Below are positions 1 through 5,553 of a stretch of DNA of 6,872 nucleotides, piece after piece. The position numbers were made by a program, and so were the translations under genes. The DNA lies in contig CATPBM010000128.1 in NCBI GenBank assembly GCA_955652625.1, positions 1 through 6,872 on the forward strand, read 5' to 3'. The notes beneath the pieces were generated by a model, which was not told the DNA's origin, searched no databases, and was given only the letters and a program-made list of their open reading frames with translations. This DNA comes from an uncultured Steroidobacteraceae bacterium (GTDB taxonomy: Bacteria; Pseudomonadota; Gammaproteobacteria; Steroidobacterales; Steroidobacteraceae). Position 1 is the stretch's first letter, and each line of letters starts with the position of its first letter.

Positions 1-519
1 ACGCCGCGCGACGCGCTGCGCCTGGCCGCCGCGATCGCGCGCGCGCTGGCGACGATTCATGCGGCCGGGGTGTTACATCGGGATCTGAAGCCCGGCAACA
101 TCATGCTGCGCGAGGATGGCAGCATCGCGCTGATCGACTTCGGCCTGTCCAAGGACGCCGCGCTCGCCCTCGACATCACCGACACCGGCACGATCTTCGG
201 TACCCCGCACTATATGAGCCCGGAACAGGGTCACGCGGAATCGCTCGATGAGCGCAGCGACCTGTACAGCCTGGGCGTCATCCTGTTCGAGATGCTCGCC
301 GGCCGGAAGCCCTACTGCGCCGACAATCCCATGGCGATTGTCTACAAGCACCGCAAGGACCCACTCCCGCAGTTGCCGCCGCAGCTCGCCGCGGTGCAGC
401 CGGTGCTCGAGCGCCTGCTTGCCAAAGTGCCGGCGGACCGTTTCGACAGCGCGCAGCAGGCGGCCGAGGCGCTGCAGGAGACGCTCGAGGCCTGGCTGGC
501 GCGCGGCGCGCAGGCGTGA
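1..519 (+). CDS. Serine/threonine protein kinase, Hanks type (5' partial)
   Basis: The frame is open from the first base, so the N-lobe (P-loop, VAIK lysine) and the true start lie upstream; 172 residues are visible. The C-lobe is clear. The catalytic loop HRDLKPGN is at bases 76-99, the Mg-binding DFG at 136-144, and the activation-segment end GTPHYMSPEQ (APE-type motif as SPE) at 199-228. It is followed by the RSDLYSLGVILFEML helix typical of bacterial PknB-like kinases. All catalytic residues in view are intact, so this should be an active kinase phosphorylating Ser/Thr with ATP. The protein stops soon after the kinase fold. No transmembrane segment, PASTA or other C-terminal sensor domain follows, so it is probably cytosolic unless the missing N-terminus says otherwise. 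Its stop codon overlaps the miaE start, so the two are probably co-transcribed and translationally coupled. The substrate is unknown. Family call is firm, specific role is not. Confidence 0.93.
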   Translation, partial: TPRDALRLAAAIARALATIHAAGVLHRDLKPGNIMLREDGSIALIDFGLSKDAALALDITDTGTIFGTPHYMSPEQGHAESLDERSDLYSLGVILFEMLAGRKPYCADNPMAIVYKHRKDPLPQLPPQLAAVQPVLERLLAKVPADRFDSAQQAAEALQETLEAWLARGAQA

Positions 520-1169
520 GGGCTGCATCCGCAGCCGGGCCGCCGGCGCTGCAGTTGTTGCTCACCCCGACCCCGCGTGCGTGGGTGGAGGGAGCGGTGC
601 TGCGCTGGCCGGAGCTGCTCATCGATCACGCGAACTGCGAAAAGAAGGCGGCGTCAACGGCGCTCTCCCTGATGTTCGCCTACCCCGAGGAGCGGCCGCT
701 CGCGCTCGCGCTGTCGCGCCTGGCACGCGAGGAGCTGCGGCATTTCGAGCAGGTGCTGCGGGCCATGACTGCGCTCGGCGTGCCCTTCGCGCGCCAGCGC
801 CCCGGGCGCTATGCGCTCGGCCTGCGCAGCGCGCTGCGCACCTCGGAGCCGGGACGCAAACTTGACCTCTTGCTGATAAGCGCGCTGATCGAGGCGCGCT
901 CGGCCGAGCGCTTTGCGCTGCTCGCGCCGCGCCTGCCGGCGCCGCTCGCGCGGCTGTATGAGAACCTCGGGTCATCCGAAGCGCGCCATTACCAGTTGTA
1001 CGTCGGTTTTGCGCAGGCCAGCGCACCCGGACACTGGCGCGCGCGCTTGGGCGAGCTCGCCGCGTGCGAGGCGCAGCTCGCGACGCTCCCGGATCGCACC
1101 CTGCGATTTCACTCCGGCCCGCTCGAGGACCGCGCAAGCCGGGCCAACACTTCCTTACAAGTGCCCTGA
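516..1169 (+). CDS. miaE: tRNA-(ms2io6A)-hydroxylase MiaE
   Basis: MiaE is a non-haem diiron monooxygenase that uses O2 to hydroxylate the isopentenyl group of ms2i6A at position 37 of tRNAs reading UNN codons. It acts after MiaA and MiaB. The 217-residue product has the expected ligand set of a four-helix carboxylate-bridged diiron bundle: E42 in the LLIDHANCEKKAASTAL segment, E73 and H76 in REELRHFEQV, E126 in ALIEARSAERF, and E155 and H158 in SSEARHY. The family-typical RFHSG ending is at residues 197-201, followed by a short 16-residue tail. Length fits the approximately 200-residue Pseudomonas-type enzymes. The start is GTG at 516, overlapping the kinase stop as GTGA. No good Shine-Dalgarno precedes it, which favours termination-reinitiation after the kinase. 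Family identity is very secure; use of the GTG start is likely. Confidence 0.95.
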   Translation: MRAASAAGPPALQLLLTPTPRAWVEGAVLRWPELLIDHANCEKKAASTALSLMFAYPEERPLALALSRLAREELRHFEQVLRAMTALGVPFARQRPGRYALGLRSALRTSEPGRKLDLLLISALIEARSAERFALLAPRLPAPLARLYENLGSSEARHYQLYVGFAQASAPGHWRARLGELAACEAQLATLPDRTLRFHSGPLEDRASRANTSLQVP

Positions 1170-1265
1170 CCTGAGCTGGCGGCATCGCCTCAAGTCCGCG
1201 GCACCAATTCCGCTGCCGGCTGTCTGTTGCCCCGGTATGCTGACAACAACCTGACTCGAGCCACG

Positions 1266-1985
1266 ATGAACGACCGACCGCATCTGTTGATTGTCGACGA
1301 CGATCGCGAGATCCGCAGCCTCCTCGCCCAGTATCTCGAGAAGCACGAGTTTCGCACTACCGCGGTGCCTGACGGTAAGGAGATGCGGCGCGTCATGGAG
1401 CGCTCGCACATCGACCTGCTGGTGCTCGATCTGATGCTGCCGGCAGAGGACGGCTTGTCGCTGTGTCGCGAGCTGCGCGCTCGCTCGCAGGTCCCGATCA
1501 TCATGCTCACCGCGCGCGGCGAGGACGTCGACCGTATCATCGGGCTGGAGCTCGGAGCGGACGACTACCTCGCGAAACCGTTCAACCCACGCGAGCTCCT
1601 CGGGCGCATCAAGGCAATTCTGCGCCGCTCGGCGCATGCGCCGCGTGATCCGAGCCCCGAGAAGGTGCGCGGTTTTAACTTCGGAGGGTGGCGGCTCGAC
1701 ACCATCACGCGCACGCTCACCGACTCCTCCGGCAAGGAGGGGGCCTTGAGCGGCGCGGAGTATCGGCTGCTCGCGGTGCTGCTCGGATCCGCCAACCGCG
1801 TGCTCAGCCGCGCGCAGCTCACCGAGCTGCTGCGTGGACGCGACGCCGATCCGTTCGACCGCAGCATCGACGTGCGCGTAAGCCGCTTGCGCCAGATTCT
1901 CGGCGACGATGCGCGCGCCCCGCAGATCATCAAGACCGTGTACGGCGAGGGCTACGTGATCGGCGTCAACGTCCTCAGCGACTGA
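1266..1985 (+). CDS. OmpR-subfamily response regulator
   Basis: A 239-residue DNA-binding response regulator. The receiver domain (about 5-120) has the acidic pair D11/D12, phosphoacceptor D55 in LLVLDLMLP, T82 and K104 in YLAKPFNPRE. The winged-helix effector domain (about 134-235) has a recognition-helix region FDRSIDVRVSRLRQIL and the wing hairpin IKTVYGEGYVI. Residues 62-66 (DGLSL) and the VDRIIGLELGADDY segment are close to E. coli OmpR, and D55 has the same number there, so it belongs to the OmpR rather than the PhoB or CzcR branch. I chose ATG 1266; an in-frame TTG at 1227 would add 13 residues unlike the family. Neither start has a clear Shine-Dalgarno. The histidine kinase follows 16 bases downstream, so the two form an operon and a cognate pair. 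Target genes are unknown. The nearest candidate is the Spy-like gene at 3572, which carries an operator-like repeat upstream. Confidence 0.95.
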   Translation: MNDRPHLLIVDDDREIRSLLAQYLEKHEFRTTAVPDGKEMRRVMERSHIDLLVLDLMLPAEDGLSLCRELRARSQVPIIMLTARGEDVDRIIGLELGADDYLAKPFNPRELLGRIKAILRRSAHAPRDPSPEKVRGFNFGGWRLDTITRTLTDSSGKEGALSGAEYRLLAVLLGSANRVLSRAQLTELLRGRDADPFDRSIDVRVSRLRQILGDDARAPQIIKTVYGEGYVIGVNVLSD

Positions 1986-2001
1986 CGCGCCGGAAGGCCC
2001 G

Positions 2002-3417
2002 ATGCGCGCATCGCTGTGGCCGCAATCGCTGTTCGGGAGGCTGCTCGCGGCCTCGGTCATAGCCGTGCTGCTGGCGCAGGCCGCGGCGCTGTTTCTCATC
2101 GCCCAGGAGCGTGAGCGCTTCGTGCTGCAGGGGAGCGTGCGCGAATGGACGCGCCGCATCTCGGAAACCACTCTCATGCTGCAGCCGCTGGACCGGCCCG
2201 CGCGCGCGGCCGCGATCGCGGAGCTGTCGGCACCGCGCGGCCCGCCCCATGGAGCGCACCCGCCGCCGTGGGGCGGGCACGAACTGCGCGCGGCGCCGCA
2301 CGGCTATGTGCGTCTGCCCACGCTATCCGACTTCGAAGAGACTCTGAAGCAGCAGCTGCGCGCAGCCCTCGGATCGTCCTACCGCATCGAGGTCGTCCCC
2401 ACCCCCGATCCGGCTGCGCCGGCGATCGTAGTGCCGGTGCCGTTCTACGAGGCGCACGAGTTGGCCGCGCACCAGCGCGCCGCGCAGCGCTACGACGTAA
2501 CGGTGGGCTTTGCCGACGGGGATGCGGTGACTTACCGGGTGACGCGCTTGGCCGGCGGTGCGCCCTTGCCCCGCCATCTGTTCATCAACCTGACGCTCCT
2601 GGTGCTGGTGCTGGTCGTCGCACTGTACGTTGCGGCGCGCAACATCACCCGCCCGCTCTCCGATCTGGCCCGTGCCGCCGACCGCATCGGCCGCGATGCG
2701 CGCCCGCAGCAGCTCGCGGAGCGCGGCGCGCGTGAGTTGCGCGATGCGGCGCGCGCCTTCAACACCATGCAGGATCGCCTGCATCGCTATCTCGACAGCC
2801 GCGCGCGGGTGCTGGCGGCCATGTCGCACGACCTGAAGACACCGCTCACGCGGCTGCGCCTGCAGGTTGAGACGCTCGACAATCCGCCCATGCAGGCGCG
2901 CATCGGCCGCGAGCTCGATGAGATGGAGAGCATGGTGCGCGAGGCGCTGGCGCTGTTCCGCGGCCTCGATGACGGCGAGGCCGCCCAGGCCGTCGACGTC
3001 GATGCGCTGCTCGCGCAGCTGCGCGGGGAATTTGCCGACATGGGCGGGGAGGTGACGATCGCCGGCAGCACGTCGCAGCCGTTTTTTGGCAAGCCCCAGG
3101 CGCTCAAGCGCTGTCTCACCAACCTCATCGCCAACGCCATCACCTTCGGCAGCCGCGCCGAGGTGTGGGTCGAGGATGGCGCCGAGCTTCTCATCCGGGT
3201 GCGCGACCACGGCCCGGGAATCCCCGCGGAGGAGCTCGAACGGGTGTTCGAGCCGTTCTACCGCCTCGAATCCTCGCGCAATCGCGACAGCGGCGGCACG
3301 GGCCTTGGACTATCCATCGCCCGCGACATCGCCCAAGCCCACGGCGGCTCGCTCCTGCTGTCGAATCTGCCCGCGGGCGGGCTGGAAGCGGTGCTGCGGC
3401 TGCCGCGGCGGCGCTGA
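2002..3417 (+). CDS. EnvZ-like membrane sensor histidine kinase
   Basis: A 471-residue inner-membrane sensor kinase and the partner of the regulator just upstream. Order: a short cytoplasmic N-terminus, TM1 about 11-34, a periplasmic sensor region about 35-190, TM2 about 193-212, HAMP about 212-265, a HisKA dimerisation helix with phosphoacceptor H276 in AAMSHDLKTPLTRLRL, then the HATPase_c domain. The ATPase has an N-box around N374/N378 (NLIANAI), G1 DHGPGIP at 402-408, F-box FEPFYR at 416-421 and G2 GGTGLGLSIA at 431-440. All catalytic boxes are present, so autokinase and phosphatase functions should be intact. The SHDLxTPLTRxRL block is EnvZ-like. The periplasmic part contains a Pro/Gly/His-rich stretch at 79-100 with H83, H86, H93 and H100, which could bind metal or simply be a flexible loop. 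ATG 2002 is preceded by GGAAGG at 1992-1997. The signal sensed is unknown. Confidence 0.94.
   Translation: MRASLWPQSLFGRLLAASVIAVLLAQAAALFLIAQERERFVLQGSVREWTRRISETTLMLQPLDRPARAAAIAELSAPRGPPHGAHPPPWGGHELRAAPHGYVRLPTLSDFEETLKQQLRAALGSSYRIEVVPTPDPAAPAIVVPVPFYEAHELAAHQRAAQRYDVTVGFADGDAVTYRVTRLAGGAPLPRHLFINLTLLVLVLVVALYVAARNITRPLSDLARAADRIGRDARPQQLAERGARELRDAARAFNTMQDRLHRYLDSRARVLAAMSHDLKTPLTRLRLQVETLDNPPMQARIGRELDEMESMVREALALFRGLDDGEAAQAVDVDALLAQLRGEFADMGGEVTIAGSTSQPFFGKPQALKRCLTNLIANAITFGSRAEVWVEDGAELLIRVRDHGPGIPAEELERVFEPFYRLESSRNRDSGGTGLGLSIARDIAQAHGGSLLLSNLPAGGLEAVLRLPRRR
2240..2278 (+). repeat. Strong inverted repeat inside the sensor kinase gene
   Basis: Perfect 10-base arms GCCCGCCCCA (2240-2249) and TGGGGCGGGC (2269-2278) enclose 19 bases. 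In RNA three more pairs (one G-U, two G-C) could extend the stem inward to about 13 pairs. The repeat lies within the coding sequence for the Pro/His-rich periplasmic loop of the kinase. It may be a by-product of GC-rich codons for Gly, Pro and His rather than a selected structure. No T run follows, so it does not look like an intrinsic terminator. Confidence 0.6.
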
Positions 3418-3479
3418 CACCACCACGGCCTGCCGCGCCAGCTACTCGCTTCGACGCACCGAGGGGTCGCCGACACACT

Positions 3480-3506
3480 CGCTCACGATTGTTCACGATG
3501 TGAGCG
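3480..3506 (+). promoter_or_regulatory. Putative regulator binding site upstream of the Spy-like gene
   Basis: The heptamer TCACGAT occurs at 3483-3489 and again at 3493-3499, a 10-base period. That is the tandem one-helical-turn spacing typical of sites for OmpR-family dimers. The pair sits inside perfect inverted arms CGCTCAC (3480-3486) and GTGAGCG (3500-3506). It lies in the 154-base gap between the kinase stop and the small periplasmic gene, about 65 bases before that gene's start. I infer it is an operator, perhaps for the adjacent regulator. No confident -35/-10 pair could be assigned nearby, and which protein binds is not shown by the sequence. Confidence 0.4.
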
Positions 3507-3559
3507 CCGCGACTCGCTAGCGTTGGGCCGCATGCGGGTCCCATCAGGATTTACCCCGC

Positions 3560-3565
3560 AAGGAG
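3560..3565 (+). promoter_or_regulatory. Ribosome binding site of the Spy-like gene
   Basis: AAGGAG lies 6 bases before ATG 3572. It is the strongest Shine-Dalgarno in the window and fixes the start of the small secreted protein. It suggests this gene is translated more efficiently than the regulator and gltX, which lack a clear site. Confidence 0.8.
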
Positions 3566-3571
3566 ACATTC

Positions 3572-3973
3572 ATGAAAACCACTGTTCTGGCGCTCGCGCT
3601 GCTCTGCGCGGCCCCAGTGTTCGCAGAGCCTGCGCCGATGGAAGCTGATCACGTCGCGCACCACATGGACAACCTCGCGATCTTGTTGGATCTGACGGAT
3701 GCGCAGAAGGCGCAGGTGCAGACGATCGTGCAGGAGGAGCACGCCAAGATGAAGGCGAGCTTTGAGCAGGCGAAGGCCTCGGGCACCCACCCGGATATGC
3801 AGCAGATGCACGCCATGCATGAGCAGATCCAGCAGGAGACCCTGCAGAGGCTGACCCCGGTCCTCTCGCCTGCGCAGCTGAAGAAGTTCCAGATCATTGC
3901 TCAGGAGATGCACGCGGGGCACGGCCACGGTCACATGGACCACAGCGGGGCCACGGCTCCCGGCCAGGACTGA
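3572..3973 (+). CDS. Secreted Spy/CpxP-like His/Met-rich periplasmic protein
   Basis: A 133-residue product with a clean signal peptide (MKTT, a hydrophobic core, then cleavage after APVFA-18), so it is exported. The mature part is predicted to be helical. It has two LTxxQ-type motifs, LTDAQKAQ at 41-48 and LSPAQLKKF at 98-106, spaced as in the Spy/CpxP family of ATP-independent periplasmic chaperones and stress sensors. It is shorter than Spy (about 160). It is unusually rich in His (12, including H27, H30, H31, H80, H83 and the tail cluster H114, H117, H119, H121, H124) and Met, so binding of copper, nickel or zinc is plausible but inferred. It follows the regulator-kinase pair on the same strand, has a strong Shine-Dalgarno, and carries an operator-like repeat in its leader. 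It therefore looks like a regulated output of that pair, perhaps with CpxP-like feedback on the sensor. The motifs are degenerate, so family membership is likely rather than proven. Confidence 0.8.
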   Translation: MKTTVLALALLCAAPVFAEPAPMEADHVAHHMDNLAILLDLTDAQKAQVQTIVQEEHAKMKASFEQAKASGTHPDMQQMHAMHEQIQQETLQRLTPVLSPAQLKKFQIIAQEMHAGHGHGHMDHSGATAPGQD

Positions 3974-3994
3974 GCATGCTTGAGGTCGACTCTG

Positions 3995-4021
3995 CCGCGG
4001 GCAAAGGCTCTTTGCCCGCGG
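3995..4021. terminator. Perfect 12-bp hairpin between convergent genes
   Basis: CCGCGGGCAAAG (3995-4006) and CTTTGCCCGCGG (4010-4021) form a perfect 12-pair stem with a 3-base loop. It lies 21 bases after the stop of the Spy-like gene and about 25 bases beyond the lpxH stop on the other strand. This position suits a shared, two-way transcription stop. No T run follows on either strand, so it is not a textbook intrinsic terminator; it might instead block 3' decay or work with Rho. Confidence 0.6.
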
Positions 4022-4041
4022 ATGGCCGCAGGCCATTGCGG
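4022..4041. repeat. Second, alternative-folding hairpin in the convergent gap
   Basis: Directly abutting the 12-bp stem, ATGGCC (4022-4027) pairs with GGCCAT (4031-4036) around GCA. An overlapping alternative pairs CCGCA (4026-4030) with TGCGG (4037-4041), so the two folds exclude each other. It probably belongs to the same end-of-transcript structure as the preceding hairpin. It ends 4 bases short of the lpxH stop codon. Confidence 0.45.
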
Positions 4042-4045
4042 TCGA

Positions 4046-4771
4046 TCAAAAACGCGGCAGCTCACGCAGCTCGTATCTTCCCGCCTCGTATAGCAGGTAG
4101 CTTCCCTGCTCGTGCCAGGCGCCAAGCACGATGCGCTGCGCCCTGCCGCCGTCCAGCTCGATATCGTGGACGGCGGGGCGATGCGTGTGGCCGTGGATCA
4201 TGCGGCGCACCTGCGCGGCGCGAAACGCGGCCGTCACCGCGGCCTCATTCACATCCATGATGTAGGGCACGGTCCGCGAGGTGTGGCGGCGGCTGCCGGC
4301 GCGTGCCTCATCAGCCAGCAGCTCGCGGGAACTGAGCGGCAGGGCGAGGAAGCGCCGCTGCCATGCCGGATCGCGCACCACGCTGCGCAGCTCCTGATAG
4401 GGGCGATCGTCGGTGCACAACGCATCCCCGTGCGTCAGCAGGACGCGCTCCTCCCCAAGCTGCGCGATCACCGGATCGGTGAGCAGCCGGCACCCGCTGC
4501 GCTCGGCAAACCCCTGCCCGAGGAGGAAGTCGCGGTTGCCATGCAGGGCAAAGCAGGCGACACCGCGCTCGCCGAGCGCGCGCAGAGCCCGGCACACACG
4601 TTCCTTTTGCGGGTCCGCATCATCATCGCCCACCCACGCCTCGAACAGGTCGCCGAGGATATAGAGTGCCTCGGCGCGCGGGCCTTGCGCGGCCAGAAAG
4701 GCGATGAACTGTTCGGTGGCCTCGGGCGCGCTGCCATCGAGGTGCACGTCCGAGACGAACAGGCGCGCCAT
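4046..4771 (-). CDS. lpxH: UDP-2,3-diacylglucosamine diphosphatase LpxH
   Basis: LpxH is the Mn-dependent hydrolase that cleaves UDP-2,3-diacylglucosamine to lipid X and UMP, the fourth step of lipid A synthesis, at the cytoplasmic face of the inner membrane. The 241-residue product has the full calcineurin-like metal set: D8 and H10 (SDVH), D41 (LGD), N79 (GNRD), H114 (THGD), and H195 and H197 (HGHTH). These fall at the same residue numbers as in E. coli LpxH, so the call is very secure and the enzyme should be active. ATG 4771 begins 4 bases after the stop of the upstream cyclophilin gene, and no strong Shine-Dalgarno is seen, which suggests translational coupling and one operon. A gene pair cyclophilin-lpxH is common in gammaproteobacteria. 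The gene converges on the Spy-like gene across the hairpin pair. Confidence 0.97.
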   Translation of the reverse strand: MARLFVSDVHLDGSAPEATEQFIAFLAAQGPRAEALYILGDLFEAWVGDDDADPQKERVCRALRALGERGVACFALHGNRDFLLGQGFAERSGCRLLTDPVIAQLGEERVLLTHGDALCTDDRPYQELRSVVRDPAWQRRFLALPLSSRELLADEARAGSRRHTSRTVPYIMDVNEAAVTAAFRAAQVRRMIHGHTHRPAVHDIELDGGRAQRIVLGAWHEQGSYLLYEAGRYELRELPRF

Positions 4772-4775
4772 CAGC

Positions 4776-5441
4776 TCACTTCGGGGACAGGATCGTGTTC
4801 TGCTGCGGCGTCGCCACGGGGGTAGGGGGTGGGGCGCTCACCGTCCCGGCGACCGCGATGACGTCGATCTTCTCGATGATGAGCGGCTTCAGGGGGGCGT
4901 CGGATTTGAACTGGCCGCTCGCCCCGGTAGGCGTCTCGCCGATGCGATCGATGACGTCCATTCCCTGCACGACGCGCCCGAAGACCACATAGCCCCAGCG
5001 GGTCGCTACCGGATCGAGGTCCGGGTTGTCGACCAGATTCACGTAGAACTGAGCATTGCCCGAGTGCGCCGACTCGCTGCGCGCCAGGCCGACCGTGCCG
5101 CGCTTGTTCTGCAGGCCGTTGCCGGATTCGTTGAACACGTTCTCATGGGTCGGCTTGAGTTTCATGCTGGTGGCGTCGTGCCCGCCGCCCTGGATGACGA
5201 AGTTCGCGACCACGCGGTGAATCAGGGTGTTGGAATAGAAGCCCTCGCGCACATAGCGCAGGAAGTTCGCCACGGTGAGGGGCGCGCGATCCGCGCGCAA
5301 TTCGATCACGAACTCACCCATATTGGTCGTGACCCTGACCTGCGTGTTCGGCTCCTCGGCGCGCGCCGCGCCCTGCACCAGCAGGACACCGAGCAGCAGC
5401 CCTGAGAGTATGGCAATCCGGGGGCGGGGCTTGATGAGCAT
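4776..5441 (-). CDS. ppiA: Secreted cyclophilin-type peptidyl-prolyl cis-trans isomerase
   Basis: Catalyses cis-trans isomerisation of X-Pro bonds during folding. The 221-residue product starts with a signal peptide (basic MLIKPRPR, a hydrophobic core, likely cleavage after ARA-28), so it should act in the periplasm like PpiA. The cyclophilin domain (about 35-197) keeps the active-site trio R76, F81 and Q84 in the LIHRVVANFVIQGGG segment, and has GTVGLARS at 115-122, AQFYVNL at 130-136 and VVFGRVVQGMDVID at 152-165. A Pro/Thr-rich tail (about 201-221) follows. The frame is open upstream as far as 5783, inside gltX. ATG 5441 is chosen because GGAGG (5450-5446) sits 4 bases before it and a signal peptide follows at once. 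It is first in an operon with lpxH, which starts 4 bases after its stop. The symbol reflects the signal peptide; the gene position resembles that of cytoplasmic ppiB elsewhere. Confidence 0.92.
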   Translation of the reverse strand: MLIKPRPRIAILSGLLLGVLLVQGAARAEEPNTQVRVTTNMGEFVIELRADRAPLTVANFLRYVREGFYSNTLIHRVVANFVIQGGGHDATSMKLKPTHENVFNESGNGLQNKRGTVGLARSESAHSGNAQFYVNLVDNPDLDPVATRWGYVVFGRVVQGMDVIDRIGETPTGASGQFKSDAPLKPLIIEKIDVIAVAGTVSAPPPTPVATPQQNTILSPK

Positions 5442-5445
5442 CGAT

Positions 5446-5450
5446 CCTCC
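5446..5450 (-). promoter_or_regulatory. Ribosome binding site of the cyclophilin gene
   Basis: On the minus strand GGAGG is followed by 4 bases (ATCG) and then ATG 5441. It decides the start, since the same frame stays open for more than 300 bases further upstream. Confidence 0.75.
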
Positions 5451-5487
5451 ATTGGCGCTGTGCTGCGGACACGCGCCGGCCGCGAAT

Positions 5488-5496
5488 TCTATAGCA
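5488..5496 (-). promoter_or_regulatory. Putative extended -10 promoter for ppiA-lpxH
   Basis: On the minus strand the sequence TGCTATAGA fits a TGnTATAAT extended -10 element with one mismatch. No good -35 lies 16-18 bases upstream, as is usual for extended -10 promoters. Transcription would begin near 5481, giving a leader of about 40 bases that contains the GGAGG site. Called by eye only. Confidence 0.4.
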
Positions 5497-5520
5497 GCTG
5501 GGTCAGCGCGCGGCGCTTTG

Positions 5521-5547
5521 TTGCGATTCGTGAGTTTCCCGTAACAT
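5521..5547 (+). promoter_or_regulatory. Putative gltX promoter close to the start codon
   Basis: TTGCGA (5521-5526) and TAACAT (5542-5547) resemble -35 and -10 boxes with a short 15-base spacer; TTGTTG at 5518-5523 gives an 18-base spacer instead. If TAACAT is the -10, transcription would begin at or next to ATG 5554, meaning a leaderless or almost leaderless mRNA. A promoter further upstream is equally possible. Confidence 0.3.
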
Positions 5548-5553
5548 GGCCTG

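Noticed and set aside
1227..1265. TTG start giving a 13-residue longer response regulator
   Set aside because: The extra residues are not family-like, and ATG 1266 gives an OmpR-like N-terminus with D55 in register.
1170..1265. Possible terminator after miaE (GGCG-GCAT-CGCC)
   Set aside because: Only a 4-base stem and no T run; not distinguishable from background in GC-rich DNA.
1155..2177. 340-codon open frame on the minus strand across the response regulator
   Set aside because: Antisense to a clear OmpR-family gene; its translation shows no recognisable motif and reflects GC-rich codon bias.
2323..3210. 295-codon open frame on the minus strand across the sensor kinase
   Set aside because: Shadow of the kinase HAMP, HisKA and ATPase coding sequence; no family features.
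3086..3544. Small open frames over the kinase 3' end and the following gap, both strands
   Set aside because: Arginine- and alanine-rich out-of-frame translations with no ribosome site; the gap is better explained as regulatory DNA.
4112..5405. Long plus-strand open frames opposite lpxH and the cyclophilin gene
   Set aside because: Both minus-strand genes have complete catalytic motifs; the plus-strand frames have none.
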